DNA of 64,000 nucleotides from Acinetobacter sp. WU_MDCI_Axc73 (GCF_025562455.1 NZ_JAHPRO010000006.1:99578-163577); one strand, 5' to 3'; counted from the stretch's first letter, positions 1-10,483 are shown. Numbers and translations are program-made. Notes: generated from the sequence alone by a model not told the origin.

Positions 1-591
1 CGTGATGTACCCAAAGATGAAGTGAAACGAAAACTTTATGAAGCGGGCAAACAAAAGCTGTTGGATCATGGTTATGTCGAAATTGGGATGGATCATTTTG
101 CCTTGAAAACTGATCCGATGTATCAATCCTTTTTACAGGGTCAGTTACATCGTAACTTTATGGGTTATACGGCCTCTAAAACGCAAGTCATGATTGGTTT
201 GGGTGTGTCTGCGATTAGTGATAGCTGGTATAGTTTTGCTCAAAATGAAAAGATCTTGGAAGACTATTATGCCCGTCTGGAAAAGAATGAAATTCCAGTG
301 TTCCGTGGACATGTTTTAACACCAGAAGATCTGATGATTCGCCAGCACATTTTAAATCTGATGTGTCAGTTTGAAACCTCATGGCAAGATTCAAAGCAAA
401 GCTTTGCTGAATTACCGCAAGTATTACAACAGCTTGAAGAAATGCAACAAGATCAATTGTTGGACATTGGTGAAAAAAATATCAAAGTAACGGAGCAAGG
501 TAAGGCTTTTGTTCGCAATATCTGTATGGCATTTGACTTGCGAATGAAACGTAAAATACCGAATAATCAGATTTTTTCGATGACGATTTAG
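1..591 (+). CDS. hemN: Oxygen-independent coproporphyrinogen III oxidase HemN, 3' part only
   Basis: The reading frame is open from base 1, so this is the C-terminal ~196 residues of a gene that starts before the window. HemN is a radical-SAM enzyme that converts coproporphyrinogen III to protoporphyrinogen IX without oxygen in haem synthesis. The C-terminal half is recognised by the block GMDHFALKTD followed by a G-x-L-H-R-N-F-M-G-Y-T run and the ISDSWYSFAQN segment, all typical of HemN rather than HemW. The 4Fe-4S cysteine motif would lie upstream and cannot be checked. It ends 26 bases before a convergent regulator gene. Confidence 0.9.
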   Translation, partial: RDVPKDEVKRKLYEAGKQKLLDHGYVEIGMDHFALKTDPMYQSFLQGQLHRNFMGYTASKTQVMIGLGVSAISDSWYSFAQNEKILEDYYARLEKNEIPVFRGHVLTPEDLMIRQHILNLMCQFETSWQDSKQSFAELPQVLQQLEEMQQDQLLDIGEKNIKVTEQGKAFVRNICMAFDLRMKRKIPNNQIFSMTI

Positions 592-616
592 CTAGGCTTT
601 GGTTGATAAGAACCGC

Positions 617-961
617 TTAGGATTTTAAATAACCTGAAAGCTGCTGGAAGTCTGTTTCGATTGCAGCCAGCGCTTTTTGCTCCATACATCTAAACTGTTT
701 TAAAATAGCAATGCCAAAAGCGGTAACGATGGCTCCTCCGCCAGATTCACCGCCTTTATAGGTCTCAACCAAAGTCGAATTAAAAAGTTGATTCATGGTC
801 TCTACTAGTTGCCAAGCACGACGATAGCTCATGTTCATTTTTTTAGCTGCTTGAGAAATTGAACCTGTTTGATGAATCGCTTCGAGTAAATCTGCTTTGC
901 CAGGTCCAAAAGCAATGTCTTGATCAATCATCAACCTAAGACGTAATTTGAGTTGAGTCAT
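617..961 (-). CDS. ModE-like winged-helix regulator (DNA-binding domain only)
   Basis: A 114-residue protein made of the N-terminal LysR-like winged helix of ModE: FGPGKADLLEAIHQTGSISQAAKKMNMSYRRAWQLV is the helix-turn-helix region and YKGGESGGGA the wing. Full-length ModE (~260 aa) also carries molybdate-binding TOBE/MOP domains; these are absent, so either it does not sense molybdate itself or it needs a partner. It is convergent with hemN. No molybdate transport genes are visible nearby, so its targets are unknown. Confidence 0.8.
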   Translation of the reverse strand: MTQLKLRLRLMIDQDIAFGPGKADLLEAIHQTGSISQAAKKMNMSYRRAWQLVETMNQLFNSTLVETYKGGESGGGAIVTAFGIAILKQFRCMEQKALAAIETDFQQLSGYLKS

Positions 962-1253
962 TGTAGAACCATAACCATTATAAAAAAGAAATTAATAGAA
1001 TTTTATAATGTAATACGAAAAATTTATAATTTAAATCGAGATATCGACTGAATTGGTTTATCTAACATATTGATAAAAAACTGTATGGAGTACTATTGGT
1101 CTATCCAGAGTAAAGCTTTCATCATATGACAAGGGCTTTTTTCATTTAAAATAAAAACATCAAAGCTTTATTTTTTAGATTCACATTTATTTTTAGCTAT
1201 AGAGTTAAATTCAAAATATTTTCTAAAATAGAAGAGAACTTTGTCTTTAAATT

Positions 1254-1331
1254 ATGGATAAACCCTATTCCAATGATTTACGCTAAAAAGCTTTAGATTA
1301 TTATAAAGAACTTGATCATAAATCAAAAAAG
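1254..1331 (+). pseudogene. Relic of an IS630-type transposase N-terminal HTH
   Basis: An ATG at 1254 opens a frame reading MDKPYSNDLR, a stop at 1284, then KALDYYKELDHKSKK and another stop. The pattern PYS-x2-LR-x-KAL-x-YYK is the start of IS630-family HTH proteins and matches the start of the intact homologue at 51405 (RYSIETRKAAIAAYKK). After about 25 codons the similarity disappears. It lies in a 519-base gap (962-1480) that otherwise holds no gene I can support. Confidence 0.4.
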
Positions 1332-1480
1332 TAAGATTAAAGATCTATTTGAAAGATCTAGTCCCTAAGTCTTATGTTGTCTTAAATATGAGACACTGAG
1401 TTTTATACAGGTGGTATGACTTCCATCAGGATCAGCGTAAAATTTATACAAACGCTAGCCCTGATAGAGGAGTGATGGCA

Positions 1481-2365
1481 ATGAAGAATATTCAAGGCAT
1501 TTATCAAAACAAACACATGCACTGGGTCGGTGATGGTTTTCCAGTCAATAATCTATTTTCTTATGATCGTTTTGGACAAGCCATTAGTCCATTTTTGTTA
1601 TTAGACTATGCCGCACCTTATGAGTTTAAACCGACGCATTCACAACGCGGTGTCGGCTCACATCCACATCGTGGTTTTGAGACAGTGACGATTGCCTATA
1701 AAGGTGAAGTGACTCATAAAGATTCAGCAGGTGGTGGTGGAACTATCAAAACAGGCGATGTGCAATGGATGACAGCAGGTGGTGGTATTTTACACGAAGA
1801 GTTTCATTCGCCTGAGTTCGCAGAGCACGGCGGTTTGTTTGAAATGGCACAGCTTTGGGTCAATTTACCTGCGCATTCAAAAATGACACCTGCCAAATAT
1901 CAGGCAATTGAATCGGATCAAATTCCATTAATTCCATTGGATGATGCAGGAAGTTATATCCGCGTCGTTGCTGGCGAATACCAGACTGCACGAGGGGCTG
2001 CTACCACTTTTAGTCCTGTGAATGTCTGGGACGGCTTTATCACCGCGGGTAAAACCTATAAGTTCAGCGTTCCTGTAGGACATAATTCACTGTTGGTGGT
2101 AATGAGTGGCGATGTTCTGATCAATGCAACACATGAAGTGGGAGAGCGTTCAGTGGCCATTTTTGATCAGGCTGATGTCGATTTTGAACTGATAGCCAAC
2201 AGCGATGCTAAATTTCTGGTGTTGACTGGTGAGCCTTTGAATGAGCCGATTGAAGGCTATGGACCATTTGTGATGAACAGTAAAAAAGAAATTATAGAAG
2301 CCATTCATGACTTCAATAACGGAAAATTTGGTCGGATTAGTGCAGAGGCTCAACTTAACCACTAA
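1481..2365 (+). CDS. Pirin family protein
   Basis: A 294-residue bicupin of the pirin family. The N-terminal cupin has the metal ligands in SHPHRGFET and ILHEE, with a glycine-rich AGGGG turn; bacterial pirins are Fe-binding, and some have quercetin dioxygenase activity, but the substrate here cannot be told. Start choice: the AGAGG at 1466-1470 sits ~10 bases before the ATG at 1481, whereas the in-frame GTG 1472 and ATG 1475 are too close to it. A strong terminator follows. Confidence 0.88.
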   Translation: MKNIQGIYQNKHMHWVGDGFPVNNLFSYDRFGQAISPFLLLDYAAPYEFKPTHSQRGVGSHPHRGFETVTIAYKGEVTHKDSAGGGGTIKTGDVQWMTAGGGILHEEFHSPEFAEHGGLFEMAQLWVNLPAHSKMTPAKYQAIESDQIPLIPLDDAGSYIRVVAGEYQTARGAATTFSPVNVWDGFITAGKTYKFSVPVGHNSLLVVMSGDVLINATHEVGERSVAIFDQADVDFELIANSDAKFLVLTGEPLNEPIEGYGPFVMNSKKEIIEAIHDFNNGKFGRISAEAQLNH

Positions 2366-2387
2366 AACATGATGATTTTCAAATAAG

Positions 2388-2423
2388 AAAGCCCTTTATC
2401 AACCTTGATAAAGGGCTTTTTCG
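2388..2423 (+). terminator. Rho-independent terminator after pirin
   Basis: A perfect 15-bp stem (arms 2388-2402 and 2405-2419) with a two-base spacer and a T run after it; it lies 22 bases after the pirin stop. Confidence 0.85.
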
Positions 2424-2774
2424 CTGTAATGTAATGATTATCATTTTAAGGTTTTTATAAAAAATTTTTGTGATTTTTTCTGCATTTTTATGGTCTTATC
2501 TTATCGCAAATGAAAATCACTGTAAAATTTTTATTGATCCAATGGTTAATTTATCTTGTTTTTTTTACTGAACTTTTTTAAAAATTCAAGATTAAAACTG
2601 CAACAATTTCAACTATTTGTTTTGTTGGTATAGTGTGATTTTGGTCACATTTTTATATGCTCATTTTTTACGCAAAACTTTAAAAATTTTAAGAAAAACT
2701 GGTAGATTTTAATACGGTGTTTTTCATGGCGATCAGTCATAATCAAAAAAATTCTCAACTGATGGATCATAATT
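2424..2774. other. AT-rich intergenic region before the flavoprotein gene
   Basis: No gene is supported in these ~350 bases. The only visible symmetry is a short palindrome at 2433-2445 (AATGA-TTA-TCATT), which has a loose likeness to half of a Fur box but sits ~330 bases from the next start codon. The rest is T-rich and probably contains the promoter of the downstream pair. Confidence 0.4.
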
Positions 2775-4073
2775 TTGGATATCGCAATTATCGGTAGCGG
2801 AATGGCTGGTCTTGCTACCGCAAGAATTTTAAAAGATGCAGGACATACGGTGACGATATTTGAAGCCCTCTCAGGTCGAGGAATGGATAGCCATAGCATT
2901 GAGTTCGAGGGCGGGGTGATCGATGCTCCTCTGCGTGTGATGAATCCTTATTTATGGAAGAATACTTTAAGTCTGGCAACGCATTTGGGTATGAAAATGT
3001 TTCCAGTACGGACTTATATGGCGTGTAGTTGGTTATTTGAAGACCGTACAGAAACGTGGTTAACCACTACGCGTAGCCGCATTGGAAATTTCCCAATTAT
3101 CAATAATAAAAAAGGGATTCAACAATATGGTTGGCGTCTGGTTAAAGGAATGTTACAGCTAAAAACTGCGATTAATCAGTTTTTTAAATCTAAACAACAA
3201 GATATTACCTTAGCCGAATTTATTAATCAGAATCATATTGAAGAAGTGTTTTGGCATGGCGCGGTGATGCCTGTGCTATATACCATTTGTACCTGTAACC
3301 CTAAAACCATTGGTGAATGGCCTGCAAAACCTTTATTGACTTTTTTGCGTCAACTGACTGATGGTGATGCTTTATTGCGTATGCAAGGTGGAACCCCAGC
3401 GTTTGTTGATCGTTTGATTGACGGGGTGGATATTCGCAGTGGCTCGGCGATTACTCAGGTCGAGCAACAAGGCGAAAAAGTAAAAGTAGTCAATACTCAA
3501 GGCGAACAAGGGTTATATGATCGCGTGATTGTGGCGACCCCAACCTCTAAAGTTGAAAAGTTTTTAAATCCTGAACAATTTGCAGATGATATTGCGCTCT
3601 TAAAACAATTTCGTTTTGAAGATGGAGATCTGGTGATCCATACAGATACATCGGTGATGCCTCCACGTCGCAAAGACTGGTCAGTCCTAAGCTATATGAT
3701 GGATCGTAAATTTACCCGTCAACAATTTACCGTTTGGATGAATGCGGTTGAACCGACATTGGTGGGTAAAAATCCTGTGTTCCAAACTTGGCGACCTGTT
3801 ACAGAAATTGATCCAAAGAAAATCATTTCTACTGTGAAATTGACTCGTGCAGTCGTGGACTCCAAAACAGTCGCGTTAAACAAGGAATTGCAACAACGCC
3901 ACAAAATGCCAAATCGTAAAGTCTTTTATTGTGGTTCATGGTCTTGCGATGGCTTACCTATTTTAGAATCTGCGGTGACCTCAGCCATGCATATTGCTGA
4001 AATTTTTAACGCGCCATTGCCGTTTATAGGGTTAACACCTAAAGTGGAGGTCGCTCCCCAACTCGGCTACTAA
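2775..4073 (+). CDS. FAD-dependent amine-oxidase-like flavoprotein
   Basis: A 432-residue NAD(P)-binding Rossmann flavoprotein: the dinucleotide motif IIGSGMAGLATA begins at about residue 5, with an acidic residue (FEA) closing the second strand, and the C-terminus has the CGSWSCDGLPILESAVTS segment that contacts FAD in amine oxidase/desaturase-like proteins. The substrate is unknown. The start must be TTG at 2775, because a stop lies in frame at 2760-2762 and no ATG falls between; the glycine motif leaves no room for a later start. It is followed after one base by a methyltransferase gene, so they probably form an operon. Confidence 0.8.
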   Translation: MDIAIIGSGMAGLATARILKDAGHTVTIFEALSGRGMDSHSIEFEGGVIDAPLRVMNPYLWKNTLSLATHLGMKMFPVRTYMACSWLFEDRTETWLTTTRSRIGNFPIINNKKGIQQYGWRLVKGMLQLKTAINQFFKSKQQDITLAEFINQNHIEEVFWHGAVMPVLYTICTCNPKTIGEWPAKPLLTFLRQLTDGDALLRMQGGTPAFVDRLIDGVDIRSGSAITQVEQQGEKVKVVNTQGEQGLYDRVIVATPTSKVEKFLNPEQFADDIALLKQFRFEDGDLVIHTDTSVMPPRRKDWSVLSYMMDRKFTRQQFTVWMNAVEPTLVGKNPVFQTWRPVTEIDPKKIISTVKLTRAVVDSKTVALNKELQQRHKMPNRKVFYCGSWSCDGLPILESAVTSAMHIAEIFNAPLPFIGLTPKVEVAPQLGY

Positions 4074-4077
4074 ATTG

Positions 4078-4893
4078 ATGAAATTACTTCATGCGTTAAC
4101 CGCTAAACTTCCTCATAAATATGCAATTGATGCCGCACGATTAGGGGATGAGCGGACACTCGCGTGGAGTAATCTTGGATATTGGGACAATACCACAGAT
4201 TATAAAACTGCATGTTGCCAGTTAGCAGATCAACTGGCAAACGCAGTTCATTTAACGGCACAAGATCGTTTATTGGATTTAGGCTGTGGTCAAGGTGCGA
4301 GTTTGCAACATTGGATCGAGCATTATCAGGTGCAACAGCCCAGCGCGCTAGAGTTACAGCCAGCACTTATTCAGCGGATTCATCAATATTTGCCGCAGTT
4401 AGAGCACATCCAGCAAGGTTCATTTTTAGATTTAGCTCAGTTGAACTTTCCTCAGCTCTTTGATGTCATCTTATGCATAGATGCAGCCTATCATAGTGAC
4501 TTACGATGCTTTTTAGATGCGGTCAAACCCGCGCTCAAAGCACAGGGACGTTTGGGTTTTCATTATTTGGTCTTGTCGGAGAAATGGCAGCAACTTTCCC
4601 GATTTCAGCAACAAAAATACTTTTATTTACTTAAAGCTGCGGATGTAAATCTGAGCCACATTGCCACACTCAGTAAGACGCGACTTCAGCTTGAGCAACA
4701 AGGATTTTACCAAGTTAAAAGTGTCGATATCACTGAGTCGGTATTGGGTGGTTTTGCACGGTTTATGGTTTCACATTCCAATACAAAAAAAGATTTGGCG
4801 CAATTAAAAATACAGGCAACAGCAAAATTGTGTGATTACCTGAACAGAGAGGGCATGATTCGTTATATGCAAGTGAGTGCAATAAAAAAATAA
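4078..4893 (+). CDS. SAM-dependent methyltransferase
   Basis: A 271-residue class I methyltransferase. Motif I (LLDLGCGQGASL) lies at about residue 63 and an acidic motif II/IV region (DVILCIDAAYHS) follows near residue 137. The acceptor is not predictable. The ATG at 4078 is four bases beyond the stop of the flavoprotein gene, so translation is probably coupled; a TTG at 4075 is the alternative. The close pairing suggests both act on one metabolite, which is inference. Confidence 0.8.
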   Translation: MKLLHALTAKLPHKYAIDAARLGDERTLAWSNLGYWDNTTDYKTACCQLADQLANAVHLTAQDRLLDLGCGQGASLQHWIEHYQVQQPSALELQPALIQRIHQYLPQLEHIQQGSFLDLAQLNFPQLFDVILCIDAAYHSDLRCFLDAVKPALKAQGRLGFHYLVLSEKWQQLSRFQQQKYFYLLKAADVNLSHIATLSKTRLQLEQQGFYQVKSVDITESVLGGFARFMVSHSNTKKDLAQLKIQATAKLCDYLNREGMIRYMQVSAIKK

Positions 4894-4924
4894 AAAGAAA
4901 ATTTTATGATCAATAGAAGGGAGA

Positions 4925-5000
<76 letters not shown>

Positions 5001-5229
5001 AACGTGGCGTGAATTTTACCGAAGCCCACGAAAAAAACAAGTCTCAAATGTGTATTTGTTTGAAGATTGAACATCTTTGCAATAAAAATAATCTTGAAGA
5101 TAGGTTTTGAGAAAAATGTATATTTATGCAAACATGATTTGCTCCAGATTGGATTTGAGCTTCTTGATGCGTTAAAGTTTCGCTATCTAATATGATTCCT
5201 CTTCCGAAATCTGGCTGGAGTAAGCCCTC

Positions 5230-5760
5230 ATGGCATTACACGATTTATTAAGCAAATTTGATCTTCCTGTCTCTGAAAACCCTGAAACCAAAGATTATGT
5301 ATTTAATCACACCATGATTCGGGTGAAAAATCTGCAAGAGTCGATTCAGTGGTATGCCAAAGTTTTGGGTTTCGTGCCTGTGTATGAACAGATATTTGAT
5401 GAAGCTGCATTTACCATTGTTTATCTGGTACGTCGTCATTTAAATGAAATTCCTGTAGACGATATTGAGCGTAAACAATGGGTATTAAGCCAATCAGGGG
5501 TACTCGAATTAACCTTAAATCATGGTACTGAGAATGATCCAGAGTTTCATTACCACAATGGCAACAGTGAACCACGTGGTTTTGGGCACTTATGTGTTTC
5601 TGTCCCTGACGTGGTTAAAGAATGTGAACGCTTTGAGCAATTAGGTGTGAATTTCCAAAAGCGTCTCAGTGAAGGTCGTATGAATTATGTCGCTTTTATC
5701 AAAGATCCAGATGATTACTGGATTGAGATTTTACAACCGACACCCCTCAGCCATACTTAA
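5230..5760 (+). CDS. gloA: Lactoylglutathione lyase (glyoxalase I)
   Basis: A 176-residue vicinal-oxygen-chelate enzyme that isomerises the methylglyoxal-glutathione hemithioacetal to S-lactoylglutathione. The expected ligands are visible: His in NHTMIRV (about residue 27), Glu in VLELTLNHG, His in GFGHLCVSV and Glu in YWIEILQP. It is the longer class, with an N-terminal extension and the HYHNGNSEPRG insertion, which in other bacteria goes with zinc rather than nickel enzymes. A GGAG lies just upstream of ATG 5230. Confidence 0.9.
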   Translation: MALHDLLSKFDLPVSENPETKDYVFNHTMIRVKNLQESIQWYAKVLGFVPVYEQIFDEAAFTIVYLVRRHLNEIPVDDIERKQWVLSQSGVLELTLNHGTENDPEFHYHNGNSEPRGFGHLCVSVPDVVKECERFEQLGVNFQKRLSEGRMNYVAFIKDPDDYWIEILQPTPLSHT

Positions 5761-5892
5761 TTATCTGGCGATGGTTAGAGAATAGTCTGCTAAAATATTA
5801 TTTTATATCAATGTGTTGTTGTTAAAATCCAATTCATTGAACATATCGGAGAGGTGTAAAAGCGTCCTTTCCTCTCAAGTTGAGAGCTAAAA

Positions 5893-5920
5893 ATGGGAGA
5901 TAAATTATTTTATCTCCCAT
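5893..5920 (-). terminator. Rho-independent terminator of uvrA
   Basis: A perfect 12-bp stem (5893-5904 with 5909-5920) and a TTAT loop. Read on the minus strand it is followed by TTTTT, so it serves uvrA, which ends at 6001. Confidence 0.75.
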
Positions 5921-6000
5921 CGTTCTACGCACTTGCCAAGCCTTTCAGTCTGATCGTAGCGGATGCTGTATTTTTTGCTTATATTATGCCCACTTGGAGA

Positions 6001-8832
6001 TTAGTTCAACATCGGCTTTAAGAAACGTCCTGTATGTGAAATCTCCACTTCAGCCACTTGCTCAGGCGTACCTTCAGCAATAATTTGACCGCCACCAGAA
6101 CCCCCTTCTGGGCCCAAGTCAATAATCCAGTCTGCGGTTTTAATCACATCCAGATTATGCTCAATCACTACAATGGTATTACCTTTGTTGCGTAGTTCAT
6201 GCAAGATGTCGAGTAGCTTGGCAATATCATGAAAATGCAGCCCTGTAGTAGGTTCATCTAATACATACAGAGTTTTACCTGTATCACGCTTGGCTAGCTC
6301 ACGTGCCAGTTTCACCCGTTGTGCCTCACCACCTGAAAGTGTAGTTGCTGCCTGACCTAAACGAATATAACCTAAGCCCACTTGAGTCAGTGTTTCCAAA
6401 CGGCGATGAATCACAGGAATGGCATTAAAAAACTCTGCGCCATCTTCCACTGTCATTTCCAGTACATCAGAAATATTTTTGCCTTTATAGGTGACTTCCA
6501 GCGTTTCACGATTATAGCGTTTCCCATGACAGGCATCGCAAGGCACATACATGTCAGGTAAAAAGTGCATGGCGACTTTAATCATGCCATCCCCTTCACA
6601 GACTTCACAACGACCACCTTTCACGTTAAATGAAAAACGTCCTGCGGCATAACCACGTGCTTTGGCTTCAGGGGTTTGTGCAAATAATTCACGAATCGGA
6701 GTAAATAAACCCGTGTAAGTCGCAGGGTTGGAACGTGGTGTACGACCGATCGGGCTTTGGTCAATATCGACCACTTTATCCAGATGTTGTAAACCGTCAA
6801 TTGAATCGAACTTTTCTGCGGTCAGCGTAGTGGCGCCATTAAGCTGAGTTGCAGCTAATGGTAATAATGTACGATTAATTAAGGTGGATTTCCCAGAACC
6901 TGATACACCTGTGACACAGGTCATGATACCTAAAGGAATAGTCAGATCGACATTTTTCAGGTTATGACCCGCTGCCCCTGAGAGTTTGATTTTTTGATCA
7001 GGTGTGGGGGATTGCAGACGTTGTTTAGGAACTTCGATTTTGAGCTGACCAGAGAGATATTGTCCAGTTAATGAATCTTTATGCTTTTTCAGTTCATCCG
7101 CCGTGCCTTCTGCAATGATTTCACCGCCATGCACTCCCGCACCGGGGCCGATATCGATAATATGATCAGCAGCCCGAATCGCATCCTCATCATGCTCAAC
7201 GACCAGAACGGTATTGCCCAGATCACGCAGACGAATCAGGGTCTGTAGTAAACGGTCATTATCACGTTGATGTAAGCCAATCGAAGGTTCATCCAGTACA
7301 TACATCACGCCCATCAAACCAGCGCCGATTTGTGAAGCCAGACGAATACGCTGTGCTTCACCGCCAGATAAAGTTTCGGCAGAACGTGCCAGACTTAAAT
7401 AATTCAGTCCGACACTGACTAAAAAGTGTAAGCGCTCACGAATTTCCTTAAAGATTTTATCGGCAATTTCGCCTTTGGCTCCCGACAGATTTAAATCCTG
7501 ATAATAGCGTTCTGCATCACCAATCGACATACTGGTAATGTCAGCAATGGTTTTATCCTTTACTTTGACATGACGGGAAATTTCATTCAGACGCGAACCG
7601 CCACAGGCATCACATGCGGCATTGGATAAATATTGCGCCAGATCATCACGCACATAATTACTTTCGGTTTCGCGGTAACGACGCTCCAGATGTGTAATCA
7701 CGCCTTCAAATGGAATCACTCGATTATGCCGACGACCACGCTCATCGATATAACTCAGGTCAATTTTTTCCTTGCCTGTGCCATATAAAAATTTCTTTTG
7801 CGTGTCTTTATCCAGTTTATTCCACGGTTCATCCAGCGAGAAACCAAAATGTTCAGCCACTTTTTGCAGCATCGAGTAATAATACGGACGTTGACGATCC
7901 CAACCACGAATCGCCCCTTGGCTAATCGATAAATCTGGACTTGGAATCAATTTCTCAGCACTAAAATGACTACGTGTACCCAAACCATCACAGACAGGAC
8001 AGGCACCGAAGGGATTATTAAATGAGAACATCCGTGGTTCGAGTTCTGCCACTGCACGATCACATTCAGGGCAGGAGTGTTTGGCTGAAAACACCCGATC
8101 AGGCTGTTCGGCCTGCATCCACGATAAAATCGCCAGATCACTGCCTAAACGCAGCGCAGTTTCAAAGGATTCAGCGATACGATTGCCCAGATCATCCCGC
8201 ACTTTAAAGCGATCTACGACCACTTCAATGGTATGTTTTTTCTTTTTATCGAGTTCCGGTGGACTATCAATATCGATAATTTCACCATCAACACGCGCGC
8301 GAACAAAACCCTGACCTTGTAGTTGTTCAAATAGTTGTGAATATTCACCTTTACGTTCGCGAACTACGGGCGCTAGTAGCATTAACGCGGTGCCTTCTTC
8401 CAGTGCTTTCACCGCATCGACCATTTCAGATACCGTTTGTGCGACCATCGGCAAATCATGTTCAGGGCAATAAGGCGTACCGACACGAGCGTAGAGTAAA
8501 CGCAAATAGTCATAAATTTCGGTAATCGTGCCGACCGTTGAACGGGGGTTGTGGCTGGTGGATTTTTGTTCAATTGCAATTGCAGGACTTAGGCCTTCAA
8601 TCGCATCGACGTCTGGTTTTTCCATCTGGGATAAAAACTGACGTGCGTAAGCGGACAGCGATTCGACATAGCGACGCTGACCTTCAGCATATAAGGTATC
8701 AAAGGCTAAAGAGGATTTACCTGAGCCTGAGAGTCCCGTAATCACCACAAACTTATCGCGTGGAATATCGAGAGACACGTTTTTTAAGTTATGGGTACGC
8801 GCACCTCGAATACGGATATGACTTTGGCTCAT
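6001..8832 (-). CDS. uvrA: Excinuclease ABC subunit A
   Basis: A full-length (943 aa) UvrA, the damage-recognition ATPase of nucleotide excision repair that loads UvrB. It contains two ABC ATPase halves with Walker A motifs GLSGSGKSS (residues 33-41) and GVSGSGKST (about 642), two LSGGEAQR signatures (about 484 and 829), and two zinc modules: CPEC...CPVC near 253-283 and CEVC...CDAC near 742. The start is the [13 protein letters not shown] at 8832. No LexA-type box is evident upstream. Confidence 0.97.
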   Translation of the reverse strand: MSQSHIRIRGARTHNLKNVSLDIPRDKFVVITGLSGSGKSSLAFDTLYAEGQRRYVESLSAYARQFLSQMEKPDVDAIEGLSPAIAIEQKSTSHNPRSTVGTITEIYDYLRLLYARVGTPYCPEHDLPMVAQTVSEMVDAVKALEEGTALMLLAPVVRERKGEYSQLFEQLQGQGFVRARVDGEIIDIDSPPELDKKKKHTIEVVVDRFKVRDDLGNRIAESFETALRLGSDLAILSWMQAEQPDRVFSAKHSCPECDRAVAELEPRMFSFNNPFGACPVCDGLGTRSHFSAEKLIPSPDLSISQGAIRGWDRQRPYYYSMLQKVAEHFGFSLDEPWNKLDKDTQKKFLYGTGKEKIDLSYIDERGRRHNRVIPFEGVITHLERRYRETESNYVRDDLAQYLSNAACDACGGSRLNEISRHVKVKDKTIADITSMSIGDAERYYQDLNLSGAKGEIADKIFKEIRERLHFLVSVGLNYLSLARSAETLSGGEAQRIRLASQIGAGLMGVMYVLDEPSIGLHQRDNDRLLQTLIRLRDLGNTVLVVEHDEDAIRAADHIIDIGPGAGVHGGEIIAEGTADELKKHKDSLTGQYLSGQLKIEVPKQRLQSPTPDQKIKLSGAAGHNLKNVDLTIPLGIMTCVTGVSGSGKSTLINRTLLPLAATQLNGATTLTAEKFDSIDGLQHLDKVVDIDQSPIGRTPRSNPATYTGLFTPIRELFAQTPEAKARGYAAGRFSFNVKGGRCEVCEGDGMIKVAMHFLPDMYVPCDACHGKRYNRETLEVTYKGKNISDVLEMTVEDGAEFFNAIPVIHRRLETLTQVGLGYIRLGQAATTLSGGEAQRVKLARELAKRDTGKTLYVLDEPTTGLHFHDIAKLLDILHELRNKGNTIVVIEHNLDVIKTADWIIDLGPEGGSGGGQIIAEGTPEQVAEVEISHTGRFLKPMLN

Positions 8833-9023
8833 AAAATGATCCTAAACGAATTTTAAAAGGGTTATATGATAGCGCATGAAAAATGTTCAAGCATGAAATT
8901 TACCATTTTATGCGTCAATTTGTGTCGGCAGAAAACAAACAGAATAAACTTTTATACACATGAAGATAAATCCATTATATTTAAAGTTCTAAAAATAAAC
9001 TTGATCAAAAAAATAGGATCATC

Positions 9024-9377
9024 ATGTTGGCTAAAATACTGATTACACTCATCGCATTGTTACATGTATATATCTTGATACTGGAAATGTTTTTGTGGGA
9101 TCAGCCGCATGGACTCAAAGCCTTTGGAAATACTTTGGAAAAAGCACAACTCACCAAAGTCTTGGCACAAAATCAGGGTTTATATAATGGTTTTCTTGCC
9201 GCAGGTTTGTTTTGGTCATTGTGTGCGCCTGTAAGTGATGCAGTGCCTCTGGCTACTTTCTTTTTGAGCTGTGTTTTGGTGGCAGGAATCTATGGCGGAC
9301 TTACAGCAAGTCGCAAAATTATTTATATTCAGGCAATACCAGCCTTGGTTGCATTATTGGTTGTACATTTATTTTAA
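9024..9377 (+). CDS. DUF1304 family membrane protein
   Basis: A 117-residue protein with four predicted membrane helices (about 4-24, 53-70, 76-94, 98-116). The block LHVYILILEMFLWD near the start and the A-Q-N-Q-G-L-Y-N-G motif identify DUF1304. The function of the family is not established. It stands alone with its own AT-rich upstream region. Confidence 0.8.
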   Translation: MLAKILITLIALLHVYILILEMFLWDQPHGLKAFGNTLEKAQLTKVLAQNQGLYNGFLAAGLFWSLCAPVSDAVPLATFFLSCVLVAGIYGGLTASRKIIYIQAIPALVALLVVHLF

Positions 9378-9508
9378 ATATGAATAAACCATTCGAGTGC
9401 GGTCTTTCATTCGTCTGTGTTCTTTTTCTGTAGAAAAGAAAATAAAGGTGGTATCAACAGTAATGAAAGAAGCTTATTTCAGAGCTGGATAACCTCTTCA
9501 TAAAAAAA

Positions 9509-9526
9509 GCACAACAGAGGTTGTGC
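9509..9526 (-). terminator. Rho-independent terminator of the 9562 gene
   Basis: Stem GCACAAC / GTTGTGC with an AGAG loop; on the minus strand it is followed by seven T residues. Confidence 0.75.
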
Positions 9527-9561
9527 GATTTGGAGTTAATGGGAGATTTTATTATTATTCA

Positions 9562-10050
9562 TTAGCAAGCGACGGCAAAATCACGTTCAAAAATAGATTC
9601 AACTTGTTCAAAGCAGATTTGTTTGGGTTGATTATGCTGTGAAAAAGAATAATGAATCACCTGTGCTTCTAATTGTGATAGTAACTGTTCATAATCTTGC
9701 CCGAAGTGTTCTAAATCCATCAAATCAACACGTTTGGGATGATTACAATTATATTTGGCAATAAAATCCAGCATCAATTTTTGTATTTTTCGGTTAGTGA
9801 AATAAATCAGGTAGGTCGCTGCCGAACCACAATGTAAACAGCCTTTATTGATGTAAATTTCTTCGTTTGCAAACCAGCATTGGCGCAAGGTAATCATTGC
9901 ATTCATCGCTTCACTACCTTGAGTTTCTATCAGCATTATGTTCTCCCACACGGTCGTGCCATAAATATTCAAGTTAAGTAAATAATAATCATTATCAAAT
10001 AAGAATGCTTTAACTTGATCAAAATTGCAAGCCAGATTTGTAAATGGCAT
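9562..10050 (-). CDS. Hypothetical protein, 162 aa
   Basis: I do not recognise this protein. It is soluble, with no signal peptide or membrane helix, and has a CLHCG motif near the middle plus isolated cysteines at the N-terminal side and the very C-terminus (FAVAC), which could hint at a metal or disulphide but is not proof. A good minus-strand terminator follows it, which supports it as an expressed gene. Confidence 0.65.
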   Translation of the reverse strand: MPFTNLACNFDQVKAFLFDNDYYLLNLNIYGTTVWENIMLIETQGSEAMNAMITLRQCWFANEEIYINKGCLHCGSAATYLIYFTNRKIQKLMLDFIAKYNCNHPKRVDLMDLEHFGQDYEQLLSQLEAQVIHYSFSQHNQPKQICFEQVESIFERDFAVAC

Positions 10051-10141
10051 CGTAGATTTTGAGTTGAATATGGCTAGGCTTCTATTTTTTTATAAGAAAA
10101 AGGAGTAAGTTCAATAGCATTGTTCCTGTGTTCTTCGTCTC

Positions 10142-10483
10142 ATGATCGGGTTGTTTTTAAAATGCACCTTAGGTGCGGCTGTGGTATTGCTAATTTCTTT
10201 ATTATCCAAAAGCCGATCGTTTTATATTGCGGGTTTGATTCCGTTATTTCCGACTTTTGCACTCATTGCGCATGTGATTGTATTTGGACAACAAGGAGCC
10301 GAGGCTTTGCGAAAAACTGCTTTATTTGGATTATGGTCACTGATTCCTTATGGCATTTATCTCGGAACGGTGTATTACCTTGCCGATCGGGTCTCGATAG
10401 GGATGTGTCTCAGCTTTGCAACCTTGGCATGGGTGGTTGCTGCGGCAGTGTTATTGTATGGTTGGAATGCTTTTTATCACTAA
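10142..10483 (+). CDS. GlpM-like small membrane protein
   Basis: A 113-residue, four-helix protein. The run SRSFYIAGLIPLFPTFALIAH is the hallmark of the GlpM family (first described near Pseudomonas glpD, and linked there to alginate output). ATG 10142 is the only good in-frame start, since a stop lies at 10115-10117; an AAAGGAG at ~10099 is too far upstream to serve it. The function here is unknown. Confidence 0.75.
   Translation: MIGLFLKCTLGAAVVLLISLLSKSRSFYIAGLIPLFPTFALIAHVIVFGQQGAEALRKTALFGLWSLIPYGIYLGTVYYLADRVSIGMCLSFATLAWVVAAAVLLYGWNAFYH

Noticed and set aside
2433..2445. Fur box
   Set aside because: Only a short AATGA-TTA-TCATT palindrome is present and it is ~330 bases from the next gene, which has no clear iron link.
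7710..8741. Several plus-strand frames inside uvrA
   Set aside because: All are antisense shadows of a highly conserved gene.
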